From Gossypium raimondii (lineage: Eukaryota > Streptophyta > Magnoliopsida > Malvales > Malvaceae): DNA of 64,000 nt. Both the position numbers and the translations under genes were made by a program. The stretch lies in NCBI RefSeq assembly GCF_025698545.1, contig NC_068575.1, positions 57,545,980 through 57,609,979 on the forward strand. Reading direction: 5' to 3'. Below the pieces are notes generated by a model that saw only the letters and a program-made list of their open reading frames with translations, did no database searches and was not told the DNA's origin. This document shows, piece after piece, positions 1-11,327 of the stretch (position 1 is the first letter of the stretch; every line of letters begins with the position of its first letter).

Positions 1-1
1 T

Positions 2-1804
2 TTGCAAACCGGGTTTTCATTGCAAGTGTTAAAGTTGTTCAAAGATATGACTTTGGTGGATAGTTTGAGGCCTAATGAGTATATTTTCGCGGTTGTTTTT
101 TCAGCTTGTTCTGACGGTGGGAAGGCTTTAGAGGGTAGACAGTGTCACGGTTATGTGGTCAAGTCCGGGTTGGTTTTTCATCAATATGTTAAGAATGCAT
201 TGATAAATATGTATTCAAAGTTTTCTGATGTTAAAGGAGCTATGAGGGTTTTTAGTTTAGTGCCTGGTTATGATGTTTATTCATATAATTTAGTTCTAAA
301 TGGACTCGTGCAACAAGGGTTCTCGAATGAAGCAATTCAAGTTTTGGAAAGGCTGATGGGAGAGAGTGTAGAGTGGGATAGTGTAACTTATGTTACTGTC
401 TTTGGACTTTGTGCTTGTCTTAAGGATTTAAAGTTGGGCTTGCAAGTGCATTGTAGGATTTTGACAAGTGATGTGGAGTTGGATGTTTTTGTTAATAGTG
501 CAATCATTAATATGTATGGGAAATGCGGCAAGGTTATCAATGCCAGGAAAACTTTTGATTGTCTCCAAGTTAAAAATGTAGTTGTATGGACTGGAATCAT
601 GGCTGCATACTTTCAAAATGGATGCTTTGAGGAAGCACTAAATCTGTTTTCTGAGATGAAAATTGGTGATGTTTCACCTAATGGGTTTACTTTTGCGGTT
701 ATGTTAAACTCTACTGCAGGATTGTCCGCACTAAGACATGGAAACGTACTATATGGAGAAATTGTAAAGTCAGGTTTTAAGGACCATGTTATCGTTGGAA
801 ATGCTTTGATCAACATGTATGCGAAGTGTGGTGACATTGAAGCAGCAAGTAAAGTTTTTTTAGATATGATGTATCGAGACTGCATTACTTGGAATGCCAT
901 GATATGCGGGTATTCTCATCATGGGCTAGGAAAGGAGGCTATGGCTTTGTTTAATGACTTGTTGGCTGCAGGAGAATGTCCTAACTATGTTACCTTTGTG
1001 GGGGTTCTTTCTGCTTGTAGCCATCTTGGTCTAGTAAAAGAAGGTTTATACTACTTGAACCAATTCATGAGACAGGTTGGAGTAGAACCCGGGTTGGAGC
1101 ACTACACCTGTGTTGTTGGGCTGCTGAGCAAGGCTGGACTTCTTGATGAGGCTGAGAAACTTTTGAGGTCTATACCAGTAGAATTGGATGTCATTGCTTG
1201 GCGTACATTGCTCAGTGCCTGTCATGTACATCGGAATTATGGTTTTGGGAGGCGTATAGCAGAATTTGTGTTAGAGATGGACCCTAATGATGTGGGAACA
1301 TATACACTATTATCTAATATTTATGCAAAGGCAAAGAGGTGGGATGGAGTAGTGAAGATCCGAAAATTGATGAGAGAGAGAAATATCAAGAAAGAACCTG
1401 GTGTAAGCTGGATAGAGATAAGAAATGTTACCCATGTTTTTGTTTCGGATGACTGTCAACACCCAGAGTCAACTCAAATTTATGAGAAAGTAAAAGAACT
1501 TTTAGCCAGGATTAAGCCACTGGGATATATACCAGATGTTACTGCAGTGTTGCATGATGTGGAGGAAGAGCAGAAGGAAGACTATCTTAGTTATCACAGC
1601 GAGAAACTGGCCATTGCATATGGACTCATGCATGCTCCCTTAGAGGCACCTATTCGTGTGTTTAAAAACCTTAGAATGTGTGAAGATTGCCACTCAGCTG
1701 CAAAACTTATTTCTAAGCTCACAAACAGTATGATCATCGTGAGAGATGCAAATCGCTTCCACAGTTTTCAAAATGGATGCTGTTCATGTGCAGATTACTG
1801 GTAA
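2..1804 (+). CDS. PPR protein of the PLS-DYW class, 3' part of gene
   Basis: Open frame that runs in from the window edge, so the start lies outside. About 600 residues are visible. Pentatricopeptide repeats of the PLS kind fill the first ~400 residues (recurring patterns such as NALINMYSKF, NAMICGYSHHG, TFVGVLSACSHLG). They are followed by the E/E+ region and a DYW domain in the last ~100 residues. That domain shows a PG-box (GYIPD), the deaminase-like signature HSEKLAIAYG with CEDCH, and a terminal DYW before the TAA stop. DYW proteins act in mitochondria or plastids, where the repeats choose an RNA site and the DYW domain converts C to U. The glutamate of HSE and the CxxCH pair are present, so the enzyme part looks intact. 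The end reads CSCADYW where CSCGDYW is usual, and RFHSFQNG replaces the usual RFHHF. Editing target and organelle cannot be told from this fragment. Confidence 0.93.
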   Translation: MQTGFSLQVLKLFKDMTLVDSLRPNEYIFAVVFSACSDGGKALEGRQCHGYVVKSGLVFHQYVKNALINMYSKFSDVKGAMRVFSLVPGYDVYSYNLVLNGLVQQGFSNEAIQVLERLMGESVEWDSVTYVTVFGLCACLKDLKLGLQVHCRILTSDVELDVFVNSAIINMYGKCGKVINARKTFDCLQVKNVVVWTGIMAAYFQNGCFEEALNLFSEMKIGDVSPNGFTFAVMLNSTAGLSALRHGNVLYGEIVKSGFKDHVIVGNALINMYAKCGDIEAASKVFLDMMYRDCITWNAMICGYSHHGLGKEAMALFNDLLAAGECPNYVTFVGVLSACSHLGLVKEGLYYLNQFMRQVGVEPGLEHYTCVVGLLSKAGLLDEAEKLLRSIPVELDVIAWRTLLSACHVHRNYGFGRRIAEFVLEMDPNDVGTYTLLSNIYAKAKRWDGVVKIRKLMRERNIKKEPGVSWIEIRNVTHVFVSDDCQHPESTQIYEKVKELLARIKPLGYIPDVTAVLHDVEEEQKEDYLSYHSEKLAIAYGLMHAPLEAPIRVFKNLRMCEDCHSAAKLISKLTNSMIIVRDANRFHSFQNGCCSCADYW

Positions 1805-2671
1805 TAGATTCACTGACCATTACTCTTGGATGGATGGAGAACAAAATTTGTATGTCCTATAGCTTACAGGACAAAGACTCCACTCCTATCTCCAAGACAG
1901 CCAGGGATCGTTGACTCTCATTCTTTTTACCTGGATCCCTGTAAGTATCTCAATGGATGATCTTAAAACTGTTTTAGAGCATGCCTTTATTATAATTTAT
2001 AATTAACTAACTTATGAATAGATTTATTTTCTTTAGGTCATTGATTCCAATGTCAGGCTTTATATCCAGTTAACTAATGCGCCAGTCCTACCTGTGCGGT
2101 TATATCTTTAAGGCCATGGTCCTCTTAGCTGACGTTCAAGTACATGTATGAGTCCAAGAATCAACAATTATTCCCATATTTCAGGAACTAGAGATCGAAA
2201 AGCGGCCTTTTACCATATGCCAAACTAAGTGAGATGCAAAGTGTTCCTTCCTCTGACGGATTTCAATTCTTGCTTCTGGAAACAAATTTATTCTCTAAAC
2301 TTTTTAGAACCTTCATCTGTTGGCTTCCTTTTCATTGTCACTTATAGTTGCTTTCTGTAGAAAGAATGAGTTCAGAGGTTTTTTTTTTTTTTTTTTTTTT
2401 GGTATATACTCATTACTCAACATCTTTCTACTTTTCATTTTTTAAAGTATTCATGTTTGATAAATATTTACATATGATATAAGTATAGAATTTTTCAAGT
2501 ACTCTTCAAATACATGAGATTTTGATTCGGGATATTTGTTTCACTTGTCAGTCTAAAAATTCATAAGCACAATTGAAACCAAAAGAAATGAAAACTGAAA
2601 AAAATCAAATAAACCACATAGCAAGAAATGTAAGTAAAATAATCAGTGTATCTGAATATTATTATACTGAT
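1805..2671. other. Spacer between PPR and CML genes
   Basis: No coding region seen. The first few hundred bases are probably the PPR 3' UTR. A T-only tract of about 22 bases lies near 2379-2400. Confidence 0.5.
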
Positions 2672-3265
2672 TCAGCAAAAACTGTGCTCCATGAATTTTA
2701 CAAATTCCTGAAAATCTATTCTTCCATCTCTATTTTCATCGAAGTTTTCGATCATTTTGTTGCAATTATCCACTTTTAAACCTTCCTTCAAACCCAAAAT
2801 ACAGAGAACTCTCTGCAGCTCTTGTGCATCAATAAACCCATCTCTGTTCACATCAAAGACATCAAAAGCCTCCTTCAACTCTTTCAAGCTTGGCTCTTCT
2901 TCCTCAAACAGCCTGGAAAGCTCATCAGAACCATAGGATTCCTGTAGCTCCTCACTTTCTAGGCTGCAAAAAATTCCCAGATTTCCCATAAACTTCTCCA
3001 CATCTTTTCTGCAAACTATCGCACAATCTTCCTTATTATTATTAAATGAAGCCTCTTTGCTTAGGCACTCATAATTCTGGGTTTTCTCCCGACTTGAGGA
3101 TGATGTCTTTGAGCTGCCATGTTTGGATTGTGGGAAAGACCAATAATATCTGGAGATGAAACTCCTAAACCTGTCATGACATGTCAAGCTAAGAAACAAC
3201 AAGATCATACTGATATCAATCAATGGAAAAAGGGTATAGTTTGAGTTTAGTGATGATGTCTCCAT
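2672..3265 (-). CDS. Calmodulin-like EF-hand protein (CML45/46-like)
   Basis: Intronless frame of 197 residues. Two canonical EF-hand loops are in the C-terminal half: residues 138-149 (DVNRDGFIDAQE) and 176-187 (DENRDGRIDFQE). Both have Asp at positions 1, 5 and 9, Asn at 3, Gly at 6 and Glu at 12, so both should bind calcium. The N-terminus has a hydrophobic stretch (about residues 11-30, LFPLIDISMILLFLSL) that may be a membrane anchor or signal, then a Ser/Lys-rich linker. Plant CML proteins of this length with an N-terminal hydrophobic segment and one EF-hand pair form the CML45/46 group; these are calcium sensors that pass the signal to partner proteins. Assignment to that group is from overall form only. 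The start is the first Met; no other in-frame Met lies near it. Confidence 0.85.
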   Translation of the reverse strand: METSSLNSNYTLFPLIDISMILLFLSLTCHDRFRSFISRYYWSFPQSKHGSSKTSSSSREKTQNYECLSKEASFNNNKEDCAIVCRKDVEKFMGNLGIFCSLESEELQESYGSDELSRLFEEEEPSLKELKEAFDVFDVNRDGFIDAQELQRVLCILGLKEGLKVDNCNKMIENFDENRDGRIDFQEFVKFMEHSFC

Positions 3266-5329
3266 TATGTAAGAGTAAGACCAAAAAACTAAAACTATTT
3301 TGATTTACAAATATGTAAAAGAAAGAGTAAAAAGAATGAATGAATTTTGATGAAATGGTGAGGTTGGGAACGGGGTATTTGAAGGCACAGAGATGTTAGA
3401 CCTGGTCAAGTTTTCAAAGGGCGGTTAAGAGAAGGGGAAGTTGCCTATGGTGCAACCAAGAGACCACCTAGGAAACTTGGTATGGGGTTCGGCCTTGGCT
3501 ACCTTTTTGTCGTGTCTTTTATTTTACATGGAATGTGTGTCGTTTCTTGCTTGGAACCTGCAGCCGGCTATGTTGTTGGAAAAGGGCTTTGTGAATGGAC
3601 TTTTTGTTTGTTTACTTAGGATAATCAAATTTCTTGGAAGTGATTATGAAATATTGTAGGCGGTTTATTACTTTTTCCCTTTTCCACTACCAATTGACTT
3701 GTTCTGGGATTATTATTTTACAGTGAAATCATATTAACAATTTTTTTAAAAATTTTAAAATTGATACCTAGGAACCATGTCAACGCCCCTTTCCTGGCCC
3801 TTCATTGGGGCTGTTTACTCTAATTTTAAAATTTTATGAAATTTCTAATTTAACTGTGTTCAAAAGACAATAGTAAGATATTTGAATCACGGTTCACACA
3901 ATAGTGTGCAAAGAACTCTAAAGAAAAATTTATGATATTTTTAGTAAAGTAGTCAAGTAGAAAGAGAGAGAGGTGTTTTCTCAAGAATAGAGAAGGGGCC
4001 TTGGCACGTTTATGGCACAAGTCTCATTATGGTCGACCACTTGAGAAGCATGGTAGCCTTCTAAATAGGCAATGATGGGATGGAGATCTGATAGATGAGG
4101 CTCCACGTGTGAGCCATGTAAGAGAAAACTCTCAACACCTATCCTTATGAAGTTGATCAAAGGAGTTTCCATGTGTTACGCATGTGAGTTCTCAAAGTTT
4201 TACCCTGGCAAAGTGTTGCTCTTGACGAGATCAAGGTGCTTGAGGTTGTTGTAAGTCGACATTGTGGTGGAAAAGCCTAGATGGCGAGGCATCTAGAACA
4301 ATTGCCTCCCCCTCGAGTTGAGGTGAGGTTATAAAGTGACATTCCAACGTGTAAAAGTGGTAGCACATATGCCCATTAATACCATTTAAGGCTTGGATTT
4401 AAACCCTACGTCCGATGACAAATGGACACCAGTTTTGATTCAACAAGATATAAAACTTCGACTCAATTCGAAGACAAGATAAAAAACTATCGATTCTAAA
4501 TGTAGATACTTCAAAGATTTTTTGGAATGTTTCCTCGACAAATTTATAAATCTATTGATGGATAAAATCGAATCGGAAAGAAATAAAAATTTTAACATGA
4601 TGATTAGAGGAAAATGTAATATGCAAAATAAAGTATTTGCTTGCGCTGTTGGTATATGCAAATATTGACTCCGAGCGAGTAATAAGAAATAAATAAAAGA
4701 AGTTAGGCCGTGGAGTGAAAGTGGGAGATAATTTTATAACCTATTCTTCCAACCTTTTTGGTCTCATGGATCGTCTATAAATATTTAGAAGATAATTTAA
4801 AATATTGTACTACTGTTAGTTTCTTTTCATTTATATTATTTAAATTTTAAGTGATATAATCGTATGTTTTAAATTCCAATCTTCACATCCTTTATTTCTC
4901 TTTTCAAGTCCAAAGTTATATGGTAACACTAAATTTCAAAGCAGTCTTTCATTGCCAAACTGTAGTTATATAAAATTGTCTGTTCAATATTTGAGGAATA
5001 AAATTTATACTAAAAATATGAATTTAAACCAAAAAATTATGTCGCTTCAGTTTCCTTCAAGTGAGATCTATTTTCTAATGCTTTTATGTAATTTATTTAC
5101 ATAAAATTGAATATATGATAACATAATATAAACATCAAATATATATTATAACTGTTTAAATTTTTAAAATATATAATTGTTAAATATTATATAAAAGAAT
5201 TCATTCAGTAATTATTTATGAAAATTTTAGTTAAACCATTAAATTTTAATGCTAAAATTAATCACTAAATGAACTTATATATATATATATATAAATAAAT
5301 TTTAAAGTTTACATTTTATCTAAACTTGG
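3266..5329. other. Intergenic spacer, CML promoter side
   Basis: No supported gene. The region next to 3265 holds the CML promoter. A moderately GC-rich stretch at about 3960-4440 lacks a conserved reading frame and may be an old repeat. An AT dinucleotide run lies at about 5276-5293. Confidence 0.4.
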
Positions 5330-5710
5330 CTGGACCGAGGAATGACTCATAGTTAAACTATCTTTGTGATGTCAATGGTTGTTCAACAGTGACATCTCTT
5401 AGACAGAATTCAAACCAATCAGGAGTAATAATTGCAATTACAAGTCAATAGATTATTGGGTTCTTGCAATCAAGCACACATAACATTTACTGTAATAAAA
5501 GACCAAGGTGTCATTTTCATGTAACATAGAACATACATTGTCTAATCCTAAGTTGTAAAACCATCTCAATGGTTTGCTTCTGCAATACATTCAAACATAC
5601 ATAATAAAGGCTAAGGTTGTGGTTGGGGAGGAGGGCCGAATATGTAACTACTTCTGGGGTTCGTATTGGGCCCTGGCTCTTTATAATCCATGATTTCAAT
5701 CATCTCCTTT

Positions 5711-8700
5711 TGTAACAGCTCAATTTTCAGTAGTGTCAGAATAATGATTTAAGATCACTAAATTTGATGAAAAAGTTAGAAAAATTTATTAATTAATAAT
5801 TATAAGTTAAGTGTGATTTTAGAAATATTTTAGAATTAGTGAATTTTGTGATTTAAAAGAAATTATTAGGTAATTGGGTCAAAAATGAGGTATCGAGACT
5901 TAGATATTATAAACTAAGTCGTAAATATTTTTATAAATATTTACGGAGTGTCATTAAGGTAGTATTAAAGTTTCGTTAAGAAATTTTAATGTTCGATGGT
6001 TAATTGATTAAAAGGACTAAATTGCAACAGGGTAAAAGTTTAATTATAGATTAAAGAAAAGTTAAAAGGACTAAATAGGTAAATATGCCAAGTCCCATAA
6101 ATGAGGCGGCATATGCATGATAAAATGTGAGATTTTTTAAAGTAAATTATTATTTTATTATATTGTAAATTATATTTATTATATTATATTATTATATTTT
6201 AAATAAATAAAATTGTTGACAAATGTATGGTGCATATGATGACATGTGGAAAAATGAAGTACATATATTAGTAATGATTACATATTTACTTATTATTTAA
6301 GTAAGTAATATTATATTATTATTTTATTGTTATTATATTAAACTAATTAAATAAAAGAAATAAAAGATAGAAAAGAGAAATGGAAACAGAATAGGCAAAC
6401 GAAAACAGGGGAGAAAGGAAAGAAAAGAAAAGGGAAGGAAAGGAAGAAAATTTGGGATTTTAAGATTCCAAACTCAATTGGTAAGTTAAATTAAGTCATT
6501 TTCTTATAATTTTTGAGTTTTGGTATCCTAGAACAAAGTATTATTGGATTTATGTTGAAATTTTGGAAGTTATTATATTTCTAGACATTGATTATGTTGA
6601 ATAAATGAAAGGATTAAGGGTTAAATTGATTAAATTTCAAGTTAGAAGTTAGTAAAAGGTTGATTTGTAAAATAAATTATAGGCTTTGAATTAATAGGGA
6701 CTAAATTGAGAGAATTTCGAAATTATGGATTTATGGTGAAAATGAAGAGTTAAAGTGAATTTATAGTAAGAATTAAGAGAGAATATGGAGTTAGATTGGA
6801 AAAATAAAATTAGTATTGATAAGGGATTAAATTAGAATTTAGGTGAAGTTTAGGCATAAATGGAAATATTTTAATGAAATTGTGTATTAATGATTTTTAA
6901 TTGTTTAATTACGTAGCTAATGTCGTGCAAGAGTCATTGTCCGAGAAAGGAAAGGGGAAGGTGAACAAGGAGTGACTCGAGAAAATTTACGGTTAGTATT
7001 ACCATAATTCGAATTTAATTATTAATTGTTAAAATTTAAATTAATATACATGATAAGCAAATTGAGGTAAGAATCATGATTGAATTAAATGAAAAATACA
7101 TATTGGTATTGAATTTATTAATAGTAATTATTGTTGAATTTTAAATAATATGTTTAGTAAATAAAAATAAGGTGAATATCGATATTGAATTAAATGATAT
7201 TGAATTGTATTCGAATTGAATGAAATTAAAATGAAGTATGAATAGGTATGAGCATTTGATGGTATCTTGATTGAAAGGTGAAAATGTATTGAATTAAATT
7301 GTGATTAAATTGGAATTGAAAGTATGAGAAAGTGATTGAATTGAAATGTGATTCGAATACCCTATTAACTTATCGGACTAGATTGGATACAAATGGCATG
7401 CCATAGGATTTGTGATGTGATGAGGAGATTTGTAGCTCGGCCGAGAAGATGATTATGTTATTATATGCTTCGGTTTATCCGAAGAGGCATTTAATGCCTT
7501 ATTGGTGTGTTTGGGAGGATACGATATATCGGTGTGTTATGGAGGGTTTATATTTATTTCAGGTGTGTTTTGGTTGGATATTCTGGTGTGTTTGGGAGGA
7601 TATGATATATCGGTGTGTTATGGAGGGTTTATATTTATTTCAGGTGTGTTTTGGTTGGATATTCTGGTGTGTTTGGGTGGAATCCAGTGTCTGTCGAGTC
7701 CGAGTCAAGTTAATAGAGGCAAATGAAATAAATTACTGATAAAACTAATCTCGAATGATATAGTATATGTGAAAAGTGAAATTTGAAATAAAGAAATAAG
7801 AATGATATTTATATATATAAATAATTGATAATATTAAAAGATTTAATTGTTTATTAGTAGTGATAATTGTAATGAAATGTATGAACCATGGGTTCAAGAA
7901 ATAGATAATGATATAGTTCATGAACTGGTTTTGGTAGTATGAGATAATGTAAAAATCTAAGTGAAGAAAAGCAAATTAAAATAGCTATTGTTGAGAAATG
8001 AGAAGTGAAAATAAAATAATTTGAAATAGTGAAATAATATGTGATTTTAATTGAATACAAGTTATTGAAATTTATTTATGGATTTAATGTATCAATTGAG
8101 TGTTAAAAGATTATAAGTGTAAAATTGATTATAACTGAACGAATCGAATTAAAATTAGTTATTATTATTACTGTTGTTGAAACAAGTTGATTTAATGTAT
8201 TAAATGTTTATTGAAAGATTAATGGTATAAATTGAATTAAGAAATAGTGTATGAGTTAATTTGAATACAAATTTTATAAAATTAGTTATTATTATTATTG
8301 AAACATGTTGGTCTAAATGTTTAATTTGATTATTAAAAGATTGAAAAGTATAAATTGAATATAAATAGAAATGATAATGAATGAGTTGATAAATTGATTG
8401 AATTTGTATGAATTGGAATGAATTATTAGAATGAGATGTCGAAAAATCCAATAGAATTGAGATAGTGAAATAAGGTATGAATACAACTAAATACAAGATT
8501 TGAAATATTGCTTCTTGTTATTAATTATTAGGTTGATTTAAAGTACGAGAAAATGTATTGAATAATTGTAGACATAAATTTAAATGTATATAATTTATCG
8601 ATTAATGTTATTAATTTGAATTATGGTAATACCACTGAGTATTTCTATACTCAGCGTGCGGTTGTCTCCGAGCGCAGGTTAGTAAAAAGTCAGTGTCCGG

Positions 8701-8989
8701 TCCAGCATCCAGAGCAATCCCGAACTCAGAGAAATTTTAGTGTTGTACCTTTGTTTGATAATGTGGCATGTACCTAGGTGATGTATAGGTTAAGAATAAA
8801 AGTTTTGTTATTACGGTTGTAGAATGATGTTTAAATTGGTTATAAGTATGAAATGAAACTAATATGACATATTTGATACAAGTATGCTATATCTGTTATT
8901 TAATTGTGAATTAGTTATAAGTTTCCGATATGTCTGGTAATGCTCCATAACCTTGTTCCGGTGACGGTTTGAGGTTAGGGGGTGTTACA
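5711..8989 (+). mobile_element. Solo LTR, Ty3/gypsy-like long-LTR family (3279 bp)
   Basis: Starts TGTAACAGC and ends GGTGTTACA, the short inverted ends of an LTR. No internal coding region is present, so it is a solo LTR. The flanks are CCTTT (5706-5710) and CCCTT (8990-8994), a 5-bp target duplication with one difference. Copy B of the host duplication shows the empty site, CATCTCCCTTGC. Near the 3' end is an inverted pair CTGAGTA/TACTCAG (about 8635-8655). Assignment to Tekay/Del-type chromoviruses is an inference from LTR length and end sequence. It is a fossil with no coding capacity. One target-site change suggests moderate age. Confidence 0.82.
7504..7690 (+). repeat. 81-bp tandem repeat, about 2.2 copies, inside the solo LTR
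   Basis: The unit starting GGTGTGTTTGGGAGGATA at 7504 recurs at 7585 and partly at 7666, each exactly 81 bp later. The first two units differ at few positions. 81 is a multiple of three, so the repeat keeps frames open and makes spurious repetitive peptides. Confidence 0.9.
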
Positions 8990-9480
8990 CCCTTCCTCTC
9001 TCTGCAAATTCCTGCTTCCCATACATTTATAAAAATAGACAAGAAAAAGAAAACCCAATTTTAGCTCCTGAAATTGAAAATAAAAGACTAGGTAAAATCA
9101 AAGGAAATAGATTGAACATTGTATTCTCGAAACTCAACATGATTCTCTATCCATTTCCCACTCAATCCTAAGCATCGAAAAACAAAACAAAGTGTAAATA
9201 TAGATAAGAAGAGCAAGAAAACAAAGAAGCAGCAGCAAACATGAAATAAAAACAAAGTAATACCTTGAGAGAAGGAGAGAATGAAAAGCATTGAAAGAAG
9301 TAGTAGTTTGAGAAACCAAGAACCACCCATTATTCCTTTACAGTCCTGAGGTATGGCTACTTCCCAGATTTTATAAACACGCTGTTGAATGACTGCTTCT
9401 ACGAAGCTGCTAAGCTTCTTCAGATCCAATGAAATCAAGGCCTTTAAATGCTTTTTATTGTCAGACACGGTGTAATTCAT

Positions 9481-11327
9481 TTACTTTCCAAATCTATATT
9501 AATGTAAAAAAAAAAAAAGAGTGTGTTTCGGCCATTCGGGCTCCCATTTGTTCCACAAAGACATTGAAATGAGATTTCCTTTTCAAATTTTAGTTTGCTA
9601 TGTTGGATTAAATGCGATGAGAAGTTGTTAAATTGATTAGCTATGATACGTAGATGATAGTAAAAAACAACTCATTGGTATGTATGAATAAAGTGTAATC
9701 TAGTTTTACTTCCATGAGATCTTAAATTACATAATATAATATAAATTATCAGGTGTGTTTAGTTTGCACACGTGAAAACCCCACATGTGACGTCCAATAG
9801 AAGTGGCACATTCTCCCATTCAATTTTAAATTTAATCTTTAAGTTAAAACTTATGAACAGGAGTTAAAATGTGGCAGCCCAATTCGGGCTTTACAAAACT
9901 TAACCATCTTTTTTATCTGATACTAAATCTGCATTTAGATCGTACTATGATATATTAAGATCTTTAGATTTGTTTAATATTCAAATTTATTAAATTAATT
10001 GTTAAATATAAAATTTCAAATCAAATAAGATTTAATATGTTATAAGACATCGAATTCGAGTTTATATATAAATATTTGAACATTCCGTAATCTTAGATAT
10101 GCTTATGGGCCTATTCAAGTTGAGTTTAGGCCAAACCTATGCATAGTTATCAAAGTTCAATCTAGCTCCAAATATGAGTTTTAAATTTTGATCAATTTTT
10201 ATTTAAAAACATAATCGTTTTTTAATTAATATTTATTAATTATATGTGTACTTATTTTATTAAAATTTTCAACATATAAAACTTAACTTACTTTTTAATA
10301 TTTGCATTATAATGTAATATATTTTATTTTTCTTGTAAATTAATTACCTAATAAACAAAAATAATATATTATAAATTTGAAAATAGATCAAGTCAGGTCA
10401 AATCAAGTTTAGGTCGAGTCCATGCATGGTATAAATGTCACATGTAGTGACAAGTTCGGCTTGATCTAAAATATTTGCTTCAAATTTTAAGTCTGCTCAG
10501 ATTCTTTTTCCTTTTATTGACTTTTAAATATATACAACTTAACATATATATTTTTAAAATATTTGCATTGTAGATTTGTAGTATAATATATTTAGTTTTT
10601 CTTATGATAAAAATCAAATATTATACATAACATAAATGAAAAATATTATAAATTTGAAAATAGATTAAGTCCATCCATATTTTTCCATCAAGTCCACTTT
10701 TAAGGTTTAGTATTTTTGCTTAAAATCTTTTTAAATTTTGACTTCAGTAGTCATGTTGATGTTTGAATAAGTTTATATACAGACACTACATACATTAAAA
10801 TCAAAGCACTTTCGAACAATACCTAAGATTATATGCATATGGAAATTATCTAAATTTGAAAAGCTATTATTATTAAGTTAGGTTTCATCCCACTAATTCA
10901 GGGATGGATAGGTAGACAAGTGGGGCATGTGGAAACCTTTGCTTAAGAAGCGTGATAGAAACTCAGAGACTTTTAGTCCCAGGATAAGGAAGAAAAAGAA
11001 AAGACTTAAAACCATTAGGAGTACAGGAAGGTTGATCAATTAAAAGCAGAAAATTCAATAAGTTAAAACATAGAAAAGGACTAGGAAGGTAGGTGCTGAG
11101 TATCAGATGAAAAATAAGCATGGTTCATTTTCTAAAGGTTGGAAAACTTTTCCAGTTTAGATAGGTCTGGTCCAATTTGGGCTTTTGTAGAAAATATATC
11201 ATAGAAGTGAAAAAGTAGCGGACATTTTCATCTATCCAAATAATTTAACAAGTATACTCAATTGAATAGAAATTGGGTTCTGTCAGAGTGTTCATAAGCA
11301 AAATATATGTTAATTTTATAGATTTGC
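9481..11327. other. AT-rich spacer with decayed repeat
   Basis: No gene seen. At about 10090-10700 there are worn, AT-rich tracts with 'GTCAAGTC / GGTCGAGTCC / CATGCATGG' wording that recall the dispersed repeat at 36431 and 60677, but they are too eroded for a firm link. The last few hundred bases should hold the promoter of the LRR gene. Confidence 0.4.

Larger units (their letters stand above)
5611..9330 (-). pseudogene. Secreted-peptide gene, copy A, interrupted by a solo LTR
   Basis: Paralogue of the intact gene at 14584-15032. Exon 1 (9264-9330) encodes the same 22-residue signal peptide, MGGSWFLKLLLLSMLFILSF and so on. Exon 2 starts at 9167, but relative to copy B about 17 bp spanning the intron-2 donor are gone (near 9109), so the frame reads on into the intron. 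Exon 3 is cut in two: 8990-9011 lies on one side of the LTR and 5611-5710 on the other. The distal piece still encodes the conserved MDYKEPGPNTNPR tail and ends in TAG. A normal product is therefore very unlikely. A conceptual frame of 130 residues runs through exon 1 and intron 1 from an upstream Met, but it is a read-through, not a gene model I would use. Confidence 0.82.
5330..9480 (-). repeat. Direct duplication, copy A (split by a solo LTR)
   Basis: Outside the LTR (5330-5710 plus 8990-9480), this segment matches 14270-15140 in the same orientation over about 0.87 kb. Shared tracts include the sequence around 5380-5400 and 14330-14350 (both contain TCAACAGTGACAT), all exons of the small-peptide gene, and about 120 bp of its 5' flank. 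The two copies are about 9 kb apart. Copy B lacks the LTR, so the duplication came before the insertion or copy B descends from an unfilled allele. Confidence 0.85.

Noticed and set aside
7449-7739. Open frames with a repeated peptide on the + strand
   Set aside because: They lie inside the solo LTR and arise only because the 81-bp tandem unit is a multiple of three.
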